Assembly: GCA_029891385.1 (NCBI GenBank)
Contig: CM057228.1
Coordinates: forward strand, 61,387,783 to 61,451,782
Length of the DNA stretch: 64,000 nt
From: Erythroxylum novogranatense
Taxonomy: Eukaryota; Streptophyta; Magnoliopsida; Malpighiales; Erythroxylaceae
Reading direction: 5' to 3'
A program made the position numbers and the translations under genes. Every line of letters starts with the position of its first letter. Position 1 is the stretch's first letter. Of the stretch, positions 1-10,119 are shown one piece after another. A model generated the notes under the pieces. It had not been told where the DNA came from. It did not search any database and saw nothing but the letters and a program-made list of their open reading frames with translations.

Positions 1-766
1 CGGTAGGTTTTCTTAGAAAATATTTTTAACACTTTTTGTGGACCTGGACCTAGTCTTTTTTCAAGGAGGAAAACATTGGTAATACATATCGATCAGGTTA
101 CTCGGCTATATCATGTTCTCAGCTGGCTACTAGCTCTTTTCATAATCTGAAGGCCAACAGAATAGTTATTTATTTAAAATTTACAAACATATTTTTTAAT
201 TAATTAATGCCTACCTTGTTGTTTTAGCTACTCGTTTTATGAAAAATACTAGCAAAGCTACTTAGCCAAAAGACCTAAAATTATGAATGAATATGACAAC
301 TTATAAGGTGACAAACTAGCACTAAATCATAATTAACTTGCATATTTTAGCCAAAGGACCCAGATCACTTATTTCGCGAGCTAATGACTCTTCACAACCT
401 AATAGATTATGTTCAAAAAAGTCATCAATACATTCAAACAATTCACAATATGAAACCTAAAACAAACTAACATAACAATATGCAAAATTCACAATCAAAA
501 CAAAACACACAACCCTCCACACTCTTGAACAACACATTGTCCTCAATGTGAGAAGGAGACAAACAAACACACATGGATGGAAATAACATAAAATAAAAAA
601 AATAAAGACTAGATTTAAAATAAAAGGGTTAGAAATAAAGTCTTATGGTGATGGAGGTGATGATGGTAAAGGAGGCGGTAGTTGCACACCTTGAGCCTCA
701 AAATGCTTATGAATACGTCTGATGTCCTGGCTCTGGTGTCTTTATTCCTTTGATATGTTCCTCATT
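1..766 (-). mobile_element. 3' end of a Tat/Athila-like Ty3/gypsy element (fragment)
   Basis: Read on the minus strand, the stretch around 515-560 holds a motif of the type ACATTGAGGACAATG followed by a purine-rich GTGTGGAGGG. This resembles the end of the coding region and polypurine tract of Tat/Athila retrotransposons. Just upstream on that strand (about 640-766) a short Pro/Gln-rich reading frame fits the pol/ORF end of that lineage. The rest (1-510) is AT-rich and would be the non-coding 3' region. The fragment stops abruptly at 766, where the LTR of the next element begins, so it appears to be an older element that was inserted into. The family assignment is from memory of motifs only. 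Confidence 0.45.
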
Positions 767-1321
767 TGATGCAACTCACCAAGATAATGGAGACTTGAGG
801 ATGCCAATGGGTCCAATTACAAGGTCATGCTCCAACAAGCTCAAAGTGCAATTTCAGATTTATGCACAAGCTTTTGTTTCACAAGAACTTTAAAAAGTTT
901 TGTTGATCAAGCTTGGGGAAGAGCTTAGGAAGACACCTAAGTGTGTGTACATTGGAGGCATCAAACCAAGAGGGCTAATACTTAGCCAATTTTCACAAGC
1001 ACAAATCTAATCAATGGGCTTGGGCTTATTTTATATTGTAAAGAGCGTGTGGACTTCTTTTGAGAGAGGAATAAAAATTAGAAAATATTCTTCAAGAGAG
1101 AATTCAGATTCTTGCTTGTTTTACCTTAAGGATTGATTCAACTTATCAAGTAAGTTCTAACTTGTGGCGTTAATTCAATTCCTACAATCTTTATACTCTT
1201 TCGTACCAATTCCTTGCAGTTTTGGGGGTGAAGGGTCTTGTTAGATTGATTGAATTTAGGTTGGGAACAATCATTGAAACGGAGGTGATCTAGACATTGA
1301 TTCTAGATTATTGCTGTATCA
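767..1321 (+). repeat. 5' LTR (internally deleted)
   Basis: It matches 7025-7927 at both ends: the start around TGATGCAACTCAC and the last 260 bp including TTCTTCAAGAGAGAATTC. About 350 bp present in the 3' copy (roughly 7313-7690) are missing between about 1057 and 1085. It ends at GTATCA, four bases before the primer-binding site. Confidence 0.85.
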
Positions 1322-1324
1322 TCT

Positions 1325-1338
1325 TTTGTATCAGAGCC
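1325..1338 (+). promoter_or_regulatory. Primer-binding site, tRNA-iMet type (mutated)
   Basis: TTTGTATCAGAGCC lies just after the 5' LTR. The standard plant iMet site is TGGTATCAGAGCC, and the copy after the 3' LTR (7931-7944) still reads TTGGTATCAGAGCC, so this one has lost a G. Confidence 0.8.
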
Positions 1339-1509
1339 TAGGTTTTAAATTCAATCTTTATCTTTAATTTTCTGTTTCTTCTTGATTATTAAGTTAGCTC
1401 ATCATTCAAATTCAAAAAAAAAGAGAAAGAAAGAAAGAAAGAAAGAAAGAAGAAAAAAAGAAGAAGAGAATCAAGATTGTGAATCTTTGTGTGTTTGAGT
1501 TGATTTGCT

Positions 1510-1715
1510 TGCAAGATTTATCAAGAACGAATCTAATCATTCAAGAATTCTTTAATTTTGTTTCTTTATTATTCAAGACTCATCAAGAACGAATCTGATC
1601 ATTCAAGAATTCTTTAATTTCGTTTCTTTATTCTTCAATATTCATCAAGAACGAGTCTAATCATTCAAGAATTCTTTAATTTCGTTTCTTTATTATTCAA
1701 GATTCTTCAAAAACA
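1510..1715 (+). repeat. Tandem repeats of about 60 bp in the retrotransposon leader
   Basis: Three to four units, each containing TCATCAAGAACGA, then CATTCAAGAATTCTTTAATT and a T-rich CGTTTCTTTATT block. The same array stands at about 8108-8312 in the second element. They lie in the untranslated leader between primer site and gag. A (GAAA)n microsatellite sits just before, at about 1425-1450. Confidence 0.8.
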
Positions 1716-2357
1716 CATCCTTCATTTAAGAAACTCATCAAGACTTGTTTTCTTGCATCAAAAAACACTTTCTTGTTTCAAGATTTACTTTCTTCACTCA
1801 AAACTTATGTCTTTGATATAATTGCTTTCTTTTAGCTCTCGAGTAATTGGGGCAGATTTGAATGTTCTTGTTAATTCAGGTTTAGGGCTGAGTTTAATTC
1901 CTAGTTTTGTCTTTTCTAGCACTCTTTGATTTCTTTTTATTATATGTTGTCCTTTTTTTCCATTACACTTGAATTGATTAACCTTGTTTCATATTGCTCA
2001 ATTGGCACAAAAAATCATTAACACACGTTTTCTCCATCTAGTATGTGTTTATTTTTGTCTTCCTTTATTTCTTTATATTAAATTGCATCTAGTTTTGTGT
2101 TTAGTTCCTTTCTTTAGTTATTCTTTGTTTTCTTTTGAATTAAGTTTCTGTTGTGCTTATTTGGTTGGTAGTGATTGATCTGAACAAGTAAAACTGTGCT
2201 AGAATTTAGAGTGATAAAAGGCAAGAGTGTGTAAGCTCATTTGAGGGTAAAAATCATCTTCTTGAGTGAAACATAAGGGTATCCAATCTTATTAGTAAGA
2301 AACGCGTGACAGAGTGTGTAAGGAGCTGTTCTAACATGTTTTTGCAGGTTTTACATC

Positions 2358-3610
2358 ATGACCAATTCAAAGGATAGTAAAGCTAGTGACAAGGATGAAA
2401 AGAATAGTGAGGTTGATCAAAACACATTCTTTACTTTGGAGGCTATGCAACATCAATTCCAAAGGATTGCGAACATGTTTAGGGATGTCAATGATAAATT
2501 TGATGGACAGGATCAAGCCATTAGGAATTTACAAAGAGAGGCTTCAACTAATGGTGCAACAAGGAGGAAAAATGCTAGGGAGCCAATTCCAGTCCGCTAT
2601 TAGTATGAAGATGAGTATAATGATAGGGAAGAAGAAGAAGAGTGGTATAGGGTCAAAATTGGTGGAAGAGGGGGACGAAATGATAGAGGAAGAGGAAGGG
2701 GCTATAGAGGTCGAGACAATGCAAGGGGAGAAGACAGGGCCAAACGTGTGGATAGAAACTTGGGTAGTATCAAGATGAAAATACCATCTTTTCAAGGTAA
2801 GAATGATCCAGAAGCTTACTTAGAATGGGAAAGAAAGGTGGAGATGATTTTTGAATGCCATAACTATTCTGAAGAGAAGAAGGTGAAACTTGCTGCTGTG
2901 AAATTTCATGATTATGCACTTATTTGGTGGGATCAGCTTGTTTTGAATAGAAGAAGGAATGGAGAGGATCTTATTAATACTTGGGCCGAAATGAAGAGAG
3001 TCATGAAGAAGAGGTTTGTACCTAGTTACTTCTATAGGGAGATCCATTAAAGGCTCCAAACCTTGAGACAAGGCACCAAAAGAGTACCATAAGGAGATGG
3101 AGATAGCCATGATTAGGGCTAATTTAGAAGAAGAAAGACAAGCCACCATGGCACGTTTCTTGGCTGGTTTGAACAAAGACATTGCCAATGTTATTGAATG
3201 CACCATTATGTGGAGTTAGAGGAGATGATGAATATGGCCATGAAGGTGGAGATGCAACTCAAGTACAAAAGCCCAAGCAAGGCTTCTTACCCAATCTCTA
3301 CTACAAATTGGAACTCCAAATGATCCAAGAAGGATGAGAAGAACAAAGACAAGTCAAAGGAAGAGAAGAACAAAGTGGATCCAAAAGGTACTTTTAAAAC
3401 TCCTAGTTCTTCTAGTTCCAATTTTGAAAAGCATAGAACTATTAAATGCTTTAAATGTTTTGGTGTTAGTCTTATTGCTTCTCAATGCCCAAATAAGAAA
3501 ACCATGTTTGTGAGAGGAGGAAAAGTTATGTCTGAGGAGGAAGAAGATGATTTGACTTCCATCTAATGTGGAAGTTGAGGATATACCTAAGGGTGAATTA
3601 CCTATTACTA
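2358..3610 (+). pseudogene. Ty3/gypsy gag (broken)
   Basis: Starts at ATG 2358 with an acidic, Lys/Asp-rich N-terminus followed by a helix of the type TLEAMQHQFQR. After a stop near 2601 the frame changes, and 2748-3050 encodes the capsid domain (PSFQGKNDPEAYLEWERKVE, then IWWDQL and KRFVPSYF). A further frame (3375-3566) carries a single CCHC-type zinc knuckle, CFKCFGVSLIASQC. Its expected histidine position is leucine. The acidic EEEEDD tract after it matches the usual gag-protease junction of such families. At least three frame changes or stops make this a pseudogene. Confidence 0.85.
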
Positions 3611-3639
3611 GGCATGTTTTGAATGCTTAAGTGAAGGAA

Positions 3640-4071
3640 TAAGGAATTGAACAAAGGGAAAATAGTTTTCATTCTAGATTCCTAGTGAATGAGAAGATTT
3701 GTAACCTGATCATTGATTGGGGGGGCTGCACTAATGTGGCTAGTACAATGATGGTGAAAAAACTAGGATTGGAGTGCTTGAAACACCCTAGGTCGTATAG
3801 GCTACAATGGATGAATGACATAGGAAAAATCAAGGTAAATAAACAAGTTCTTATGTCTTTCTCCATTGGAAAGTATTCTGATCAAGTACTTTGTGATGTT
3901 GTACTTATGCATGCTAGTCATTTATTGCTTGGTCGACCTTGGCAATATGATAGAAGAGTATTACATGATGGTTTTAAGAATAGGTACTCATTTACTACGG
4001 GAGATCATAAATTTGTTATTGCTCCATTAACACCAAGAGAGGTATATAAGGACCAAATGCAATTTAAATAG
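3640..4071 (+). pseudogene. Ty3/gypsy aspartic protease (degenerate)
   Basis: The frame 3685-4071 reads like a retropepsin domain: LIIDWGGCTNVAS replaces the usual D-S/G-G active-site loop, so the catalytic motif is changed to D-W-G. Downstream VLMHASHLLLGRPWQYDR matches the conserved LLGRPW segment at the end of these proteases. It is followed by a K/E-rich linker (4080-4260) with stops, leading to reverse transcriptase. Confidence 0.8.
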
Positions 4072-4268
4072 AGTCTAGAGGCAGTGCAACAAAGAAAGGA
4101 CAAAAAACTTCAAGAAAAGCGTGATAATACAAAATTTGACGGGAAGGTCGAGAACCTTGCAAAAGGGGAGCAGAAATTTAAATCAAAAGAAAAGAGAGAA
4201 AGTGAGGCCAAAAGTGAGAGAAGAAAAGTGGGGAAAGCGGCCTAAAAATATTCAATTAAAAGGCCCAA

Positions 4269-5831
4269 ATGAGAGAGAGAGAGGGTAGAAAGAAACAAAA
4301 CTTCTATGAAAAAATGAGAGATGTAAGGGTTGCTTGTATGGAAAGTAGAAGTTTGTTCGTACTTTTGTACAAGGAAGCTTATTTTAATGAATTTGACCTT
4401 GACCTTTGTTTGCCTAGTAGTGTTGTTTCTCTTTTACAGGAGTATGGAGATGTTTTCCCTGAGGAGATGCCTAAGGAGTTGCCGACTATTGGAGGAATAG
4501 AACATTAGATTGATTTCATACCTGGGGTGCATATTCCAAATAGACCTGCTTATAGGGCTAATCCTGAAGAAACTAAGGAATTCCATAAGAAAGTGGAAGA
4601 ATTGCTACAAATGGGACACATCAGGGAGATTCTTAGTCCTTGTGTCGTGCCAGTGATATTGGTTCCAAAAAAGGATGGGAGTTAGCGCATTTGTGTGGAT
4701 TGCAGAGCTGTTAACAAGATAACAGTAAAGTTTCTCCATCCTATACCTAGATTGGATGATATGATTGATGAATTACATGGTGTATGTGTGTTTACCAAAA
4801 TTGATCTTATGAGTGGTTACCATTAGATTAGAATGAAAATTGGTGATGAATGGAAAACTGCTTTTAAAACAAAACATGGTTTATATGAATGACTTGTGAT
4901 GCCTTTTGGCTTAACTAATGCTCCTAGTAAATTTATGTGTTTGATGAATCATGTTTTGAGGTCATTTATGGGTAAGTTTGTTATGGTATATTTTGATGAC
5001 ATATTGATCTATAGCAAAAGAATTGATGAGCATATAGAGCATCTTAGGCTTGTGTTAGATGCACTTAGGGCAGAAAAGTTGTATGCTAAGTTAAAGAAGT
5101 ATATAGTGTGCATGGATCGTGTCATATTTCTTGGTTATGTTGTTTCTTCTAATGGAATTGAGGTAGACCAAGAGAAGGTCAAGGCAATTAGTGAGTGGAC
5201 GAGACCTACAAGTGTTACTCAAGTAAGATATTTTCATGCACTTATTAGTTTTTATAAGAGGTTTGTGAAAAATTTTAGCTCTATTACAACTCCATTGACT
5301 GAGATTGTTAAAAATGAGGTAGGATTTAAGTGGGGAGAGGCACAGGAAATTGCTTTTAACACTTTGAAAGAAAAACTTTGTTCTACAACTATTTTGAGTT
5401 TACCTGATTTTTTGTCGACTTTTGAGATTGAATGTGATGCCTCTGGGATAAGTATTGGTGCTGTTTTGCTGCAGGGAAGGCATCCCATTGCCTATTTTAG
5501 TGAGAAGTTGAATGGTGTTCAATTGAAGTATTCCACTTATGACAAGGAGCTGTTTGCATTAGTAAGAGCTCTACAAACTTGGCAGCAGTATCTATGGCCA
5601 AAGGAATTTGTGATTCACACTAATCATGAGAGTTTGAAACATCTTAAGGGCCAAGGTAAGTTGAATAAAAGACATGTTAAGTGGTTGGAGTTCATAGAGA
5701 CGTTCCTATATGTTTTGAAACACAAGCAATGTAAAGAAAATATGATTGCTGATGTATTATCTAGGAGATATGCTCTAATCTCTTCTCTTAGTTCTAAGTT
5801 GATTGGGGTTGAGTATATAAAAGATTTGTAA
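4269..5831 (+). pseudogene. Ty3/gypsy reverse transcriptase and RNase H (broken)
   Basis: The RT begins around 4440 (YGDVFPEEMPKELP) and is interrupted by stops near 4506, 4684, 4825 and 4891. A long open stretch, 4896-5831, then covers [12 protein letters not shown], the catalytic [10 protein letters not shown] (the two aspartates are kept), the RT connection, and a full RNase H ([41 protein letters not shown]). The RNase H acidic residues appear intact. Non-functional as a polyprotein because of the stops at its N-terminal side. Confidence 0.92.
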
Positions 5832-5855
5832 AAATCAGATTTTGACTTTACTAAC

Positions 5856-7040
5856 GTGTATGATGCATGTGAACAAGTTGCTTTTCAAAAATTTTATAAG
5901 AATGATGGATATTTGTTTAGAGATAATAAACTATGTATTCCTACTTGTTTTATGTGTGAAATGCTTGTTAGGGAGTCTCATGATGGAGGTTTAATGGGAC
6001 ATTTTGGTATTGCTAAAACACTTGACATATTACAGGAGTTTTTTTATTGGCCTAACATGAAAAAGGATGTTGAAAAAGTTTGCTCTAGTTGTGTAGCGTG
6101 TGGACAAGCCAAGTCCGAGGTGCAACCGCATAGGTTTTACATGCCTATACTTGTCCCTAATAGTCCTTGAATTGATATATCTATGGATTTTGTGTTAGGA
6201 TTGCCTAGGATTAGGAAAGGACATAATAACATCTTTGTTGTAGTTGATAGATTTAGTAAAATGACTCATTTTATTGCATGTCATAAATCTGATGATGTTA
6301 CACATGCTGCTGATTTGTTTTTTAGGGATGTTGTTAGGTTGCATGGCATTCCTAGAATCATTGTTTCAAATAGGGATAGGGATTACAAGTTTTTAAGTCA
6401 CTTTTCACATGTTCTATGGAATGGGAACTAACATTTTTCTTCTACAACTTGTCATCCCCAAACAAATGGCCAAACTGAAGTGGTTAATAAAACCTTAGGA
6501 TCTTTATTGCGTGCTATTGTGGATAAAAACTTGAAAGCTTAGGAAGATTGTTTGCCTTTGATTGAGTTTGCATATAATAGAAGCATTCATTCTTCTACAG
6601 GTTATTCTCTATTTAAGATTATGTATGGTTTTAACCCAATAACTCCAATTGATTTTTTGCTTTTACCCTTGAATGAGATTGTTAATGTAGATAGGCAGCA
6701 AAAGATCAAATTGGTTAAAACAATACATGAGAAAGCTAGGCAACACATTGAGGAAAAGAACAAGAAGTATGCTCAAAGAGCCAATCAAGGGCGCAGGGTG
6801 ATGAAGTTTGAGTCTGGAGATTGGGTTTGGGTGCACTTCAGGAAGGAGAGATTTCCTAGAGATGATAGTGCTTTTCAAGTGCTTGAGCTCGTCAATGACA
6901 ACGCCTATAGGGTGGATTTGCTAGGTGAGTATGGTGCTAGTGTTACATTTAATGTTTCTGATCTATCTCCCTTTAATAATGTAATTCTTGATTCGAGAAC
7001 AAATCTTTTTGAGGAGGGAGGGAATGATGCAACTCACTAA
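5856..7040 (+). pseudogene. Ty3/gypsy integrase (broken)
   Basis: The 5856-6170 frame has the zinc-binding H..H..C..C domain (GHFGIAKTLDIL, CSSCVACGQAK). The 6183-6431 frame has the start of the core ([19 protein letters not shown], and NRDRDYKF in place of the usual S-D-R-D). After a stop, 6552-7040 gives the end of the core (LIEFAYNRSIHSSTGYSLF) and a C-terminal domain (FESGDWVWVHFRKERFP). Stops occur at about 6168, 6429 and 6540. No chromodomain is present; the frame ends 15 bp into the 3' LTR. Confidence 0.9.
7011..7024 (+). other. Polypurine tract before the 3' LTR
   Basis: GAGGAGGGAGGGAA directly abuts the LTR start TGATGCAAC, as expected for the plus-strand primer of reverse transcription. 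Confidence 0.85.
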
Positions 7041-7927
7041 GGTAATGGATACTTGAGGATGCTAATGGGTCCAATTACAAGGTCACGCTCCAACAAGCTC
7101 AAAGCGCAATTTCAGATTTATGCACAAGCTTTTGTTTAACAAGAACTTCAAGAAGTTTTGTTGATCAAGCTTAGGGAAGAGCTTAGGAAGACACCTAAGT
7201 GTGTGCATATTGGAGTCATCAAACCAAGAGGGCTAATACTCAGCCAATTTTCACAAAGACAAGTCTAATCAATGGGCTTGGGCTTATTTTATATTATAAA
7301 GGGCGTGTGGATTTTTTTTGGGCTTTTTCATGGGCTGATTTGTGTTAAATGTGCATGTGCTTCATTAAAAAGTCATGTGCATGTTTTAATTTTGAGGACA
7401 AAGCGTGTGGGCCAAGTTTAAAAGCCTAATCCGCCCCTCATAAGTTAGCCTTTTAATTTTCTTATTTCCTTTTTCGATTTGGACTAGGATTAGTCAATTC
7501 TAATTAGCTTTGAAGCCCAATCTATGTGGGATTTGTTTTTGGGTGGATTTGTTTTAAGAAAGCCTTTCTTGATGTTTTAGGTTTTCTTTAGGGTTTTTAG
7601 GTTATCTTTGTTAAGGTTTGTATTGCATAAGGGTATTTAAAACCTTGCTTTAGGCATGAACACCAGATTAGACATGAATAGAATTAGAACGCATTCTTCA
7701 AGAGAGAATTCAGATTCTTGCTTGTATTACCTTAAGGATTGATTCAACTTATTAAGTAAGTTCTAACTTGTCATGTTAATTCAATTCCTACAATCTTTAT
7801 ACTCTTTCATACTAATTCCTTGCAGTTTTGGGGGTGAAGGTCTTGTTAGATTGATTGAATTTATGTTTAGGAACAATCATTGAAACGGAGGTGATCTAGA
7901 CATTGATTCTAGGTTGTTGTCATATCA
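7025..7927 (+). repeat. 3' LTR of the first element, also 5' LTR of the second
   Basis: A 903-bp LTR, full length compared with the copy at 767. It is followed at 7931-7944 by an iMet primer site (TTGGTATCAGAGCC) and a second copy of the leader, so the same LTR stands at the 3' end of one element and the 5' end of another. This tandem LTR-internal-LTR-internal arrangement usually arises by unequal recombination between LTRs or by integration of a joined product. Confidence 0.88.
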
Positions 7928-8354
7928 TCTTTGGTATCAGAGCCTAGGTTTTAAATTGAATCTTTATCTTTAATTTTCTGTTTGTTCTTGATTATTAAGT
8001 TAGCTCATCATTCAAATTCAAAAAAATAAGAGAAAGAAAGAAAGAAAGAAGAAAAAAAGAAGAAGAAAATCAAGATTGTGAATCTTTATATGTTTGAGTT
8101 GATTTGCTTGCAAGATTTATCAAGAATGAATATGATCATTCAAGAATTCTTTAATTTCATTTCTTTATTATTCAAGATTCATCAAGAACGAATCTGATCA
8201 TTCAAGAATTCTTTAACTTCGTTTCTTTATTCTTCAAGATTCATCAAGAACGAGTCTAATCATTCAAGAATTCTTTAATTTTGTTTCTTTATTATTCAAG
8301 ATTCTTCAAAAACCCATCCTTCAGAATGACAAGTCAAAGGAAGAGAAGAACAAG

Positions 8355-9191
8355 GTGGATGCAAAAGGTACTTTTAAAACTCCTAGTTCTTCTATTTCCA
8401 ATTTTGAAAACCATAAGACTATTAAATGCTTTAAATGTTTTGGTGTTAGTCTTATTGCTTCTCAATGCCCAAATAAGAAAACCATGTTTGTGAGAGGAGG
8501 AGAAGTTATGTATAAGGAGGAAGAAGATTTGACTTCCATGCCTGATTTGGAAGATTTTTCTGATGTGGAAATTGAGGATATACCTAAGGGTGAATTACTT
8601 GTCACTAGGCGTGTTTTGAATGCTCAAGTGAAGGAAGATAGAATTGAGCAAAGGGAAATTATTTTTCATTCTAGATGCCTAGTGAATATTTTCAAATTAC
8701 ATGGGCTGCCTGTATCAATTGTAAGTGATCGTGACGTCACTTTTACTAGTGCTTTTTGGAAAGAGTTGTTCCGTCTTCAGGGTACTACTCTCTCTTTCAG
8801 TTCCACATACCATCCTCAAACGGACGGTCAAACTAAGGTGGTTAATCGGACAATTGAAATGTATCTTCGTTGCTTCACCAGTGATCACCCAACAAAGTGG
8901 ATGGATTGGCTTTCTTGGGCTGAATATTGTTATAATACGAGTTTTCATTCTGCTTTGAAAACAACTCCTTTCGAAGTGGTATATGGCAGGCCTCCTCCTC
9001 CGCTACTTTCTTATTATCCTGGTCTTGCTAAACTTGAGGCAGTTGATCATGCCCTCAAGTCCAGGGATGAGCTAATGTTTTCTTTAAGAGACAATCTTCT
9101 TCGTGCTCAACAACGGATGAAGCAGGCTTATGACTCTCATCGCCAAGATGTAACTTTTCATATTGGTGATCAAGTTTTACTCAAAGTCTAG
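8355..9191 (+). CDS. Chimeric ORF: gag zinc knuckle fused to chromovirus integrase core
   Basis: An open frame of 278 codons. Residues about 20-45 carry the gag knuckle CFKCFGVSLIASQC (His to Leu, as in the first element), followed by an acidic stretch and the protease-junction segment. From residue about 112 the sequence becomes integrase: FKLHGLPVSIVSDRDVTF (second catalytic Asp), STYHPQTDGQTKVVNRTIE (Glu of the DDE triad), FEVVYGRPPPP and the C-terminal HIGDQVLLKV. The N-terminal zinc domain and first catalytic Asp are absent, so it cannot be an active integrase. The fusion is in frame and uninterrupted, which is unusual in this decayed region. The start ATG lies within gag and has no special support. 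Probably not expressed as a functional protein. Confidence 0.7.
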   Translation: MDAKGTFKTPSSSISNFENHKTIKCFKCFGVSLIASQCPNKKTMFVRGGEVMYKEEEDLTSMPDLEDFSDVEIEDIPKGELLVTRRVLNAQVKEDRIEQREIIFHSRCLVNIFKLHGLPVSIVSDRDVTFTSAFWKELFRLQGTTLSFSSTYHPQTDGQTKVVNRTIEMYLRCFTSDHPTKWMDWLSWAEYCYNTSFHSALKTTPFEVVYGRPPPPLLSYYPGLAKLEAVDHALKSRDELMFSLRDNLLRAQQRMKQAYDSHRQDVTFHIGDQVLLKV

Positions 9192-9236
9192 CCTTATCGG
9201 CAGCTTACGATTACTCAACGCAAGCACCAAAAACTT

Positions 9237-9653
9237 TTGCCTAAGTTCTTTGGCCCTTTCCGTATCTTGGCTAAAATTGGTGCTATGGCTTACAAGCTCA
9301 ACCTTCCAGCCAATTCGAAGGTCCATCCAGTGTTCTATGTTTCTAAATTGAAGACGTTTCACGCAGGTTCCTGTCCCATTGAGGCTTCTCTTCCTCCTAC
9401 GATTGCTGAAGTTACTGAACCACAGCCTTTGGCTATTTTGGGCCACAGAGTTCATAATTCAATTCCAGAGGTCTTAGTACATTGGCAAAATTCCTCTCCT
9501 ACAAATGCTTCTTGGGAAGTTGTCACTTCTATGCAACAACGTTTCCCTCAGTTTCCGTTTGAGGACAAGCATTGTTTGGAGCGGGAGAGTAATGTTATGA
9601 ACGTTTATCAAAGGTTCACACATAGCCTTAGGAAGAAGCCAGCGCAACAGTAG
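9237..9653 (+). pseudogene. Chromovirus integrase C-terminus with chromodomain-like segment
   Basis: Continues the integrase after a stop at about 9190. FGPFRILAKIGAMAYKLNLP and VHPVFYVSKLK are the conserved GPF/Y module of Ty3/gypsy integrases. ILGHRV..SIPEVLVHWQNS...ASWEVV, about 60 residues later, has the layout of a retrotransposon chromodomain (aromatic W and the L.HW spacing). It ends in a Lys/Pro-rich tail encoded by a short tandem repeat. The element family is therefore a chromovirus, distinct from the element at 767-7927. Confidence 0.8.
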
Positions 9654-9733
9654 CAGAATTGCCTTATGCAATAAGAAGAAGCCAGCGCAACAGTAGCAAA
9701 ATGGCCTTAGGAAGAAGCCAACGCAGCGGTAGC
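9622..9733 (+). repeat. Short tandem repeat, three units
   Basis: A unit of the type CTTAGGAAGAAGCCAGCGCA followed by ACAGTAGCA occurs about 9628, 9668 and 9701, with small changes. It begins inside the end of the chromodomain frame and continues past its stop. Confidence 0.8.
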
Positions 9734-10119
9734 ATAATTGGTTTCTTATAGTTTTCGTTTTTATGTATTTATTTGACAGTTAATCAGTTGTTCATGTTCC
9801 TAGTTTTATGCAGTGTAGTCATCATGTTGTTTATGGACCCCTAAGTTGTAGGGGAAGTTGTTTTCTCCGCAGAACTATTTATTTGACCTTCGATGAATGG
9901 AAAAGCAGGTAGAAAAATTTCTAAAGTCTTTGAGTACTTCGAACTCAAGAGGTCTCAGGTTCTCTCTGACGAGCCCGAACAAAATAGCAACCATAGGTCG
10001 TAAAAGAAATCATCGTGTCATTTTTACATCCAAAAGTCCAAAATCCCCTACCTCTAGACCCATAACCAGATCCATTGCTAGGGACCATAACATTGTCCTT
10101 CTTCTTAACCAATAATACA
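9734..10119. other. Unassigned stretch after the chimeric element
   Basis: No LTR, gene or clear repeat is visible. It may hold the untranslated 3' part of the chromovirus (a purine-rich TAGGGGAAG occurs near 9850) and the junction to the next element. A 72-codon frame at 9897-10115 has no recognisable features and is probably chance. Confidence 0.4.

Larger units (their letters stand above)
767..7927 (+). mobile_element. Ty3/gypsy LTR retrotransposon, decayed but structurally complete
   Basis: The order of parts is 5' LTR (767-1321), iMet-type primer site, leader with tandem repeats, gag, protease, reverse transcriptase, RNase H, integrase, polypurine tract, 3' LTR (7025-7927). Both LTRs start TGATGCAACTCAC and end with TATCA. 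The coding region carries many stops and frame changes (for example near 2601, 4071, 4506, 4684, 4825, 4891, 5829, 6168, 6429 and 6540), so no protein can be made without suppression. No chromodomain follows the integrase. The gag/pol type resembles plant Ty3/gypsy families with a WERKVE..F gag motif; I did not assign a lineage beyond that. The 5' LTR lacks about 350 bp present in the 3' LTR. Confidence 0.9.
7928..9733 (+). mobile_element. Chimeric Ty3/gypsy element (leader and gag of one family, integrase of another)
   Basis: The leader 7928-8322 copies 1322-1725. At about 8323 it jumps to sequence matching about 3337 onward (deleting about 1.6 kb that holds most of gag). At about 8688 it switches again, from the gag/protease junction to an unrelated integrase followed by a chromodomain-like region. 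No second 3' LTR of the first family is visible; the similarity simply ends after a short tandem repeat at 9733. Confidence 0.8.

Noticed and set aside
1510..1715. Possible CRISPR-like array of spaced repeats
   Set aside because: Units are directly tandem, with no unique spacers, and lie in a plant retrotransposon leader duplicated at 8108-8312.
1984..2178. 64-codon hydrophobic frame that looks like a membrane peptide
   Set aside because: T-rich untranslated leader of the gypsy element; no conservation or start context to support it.
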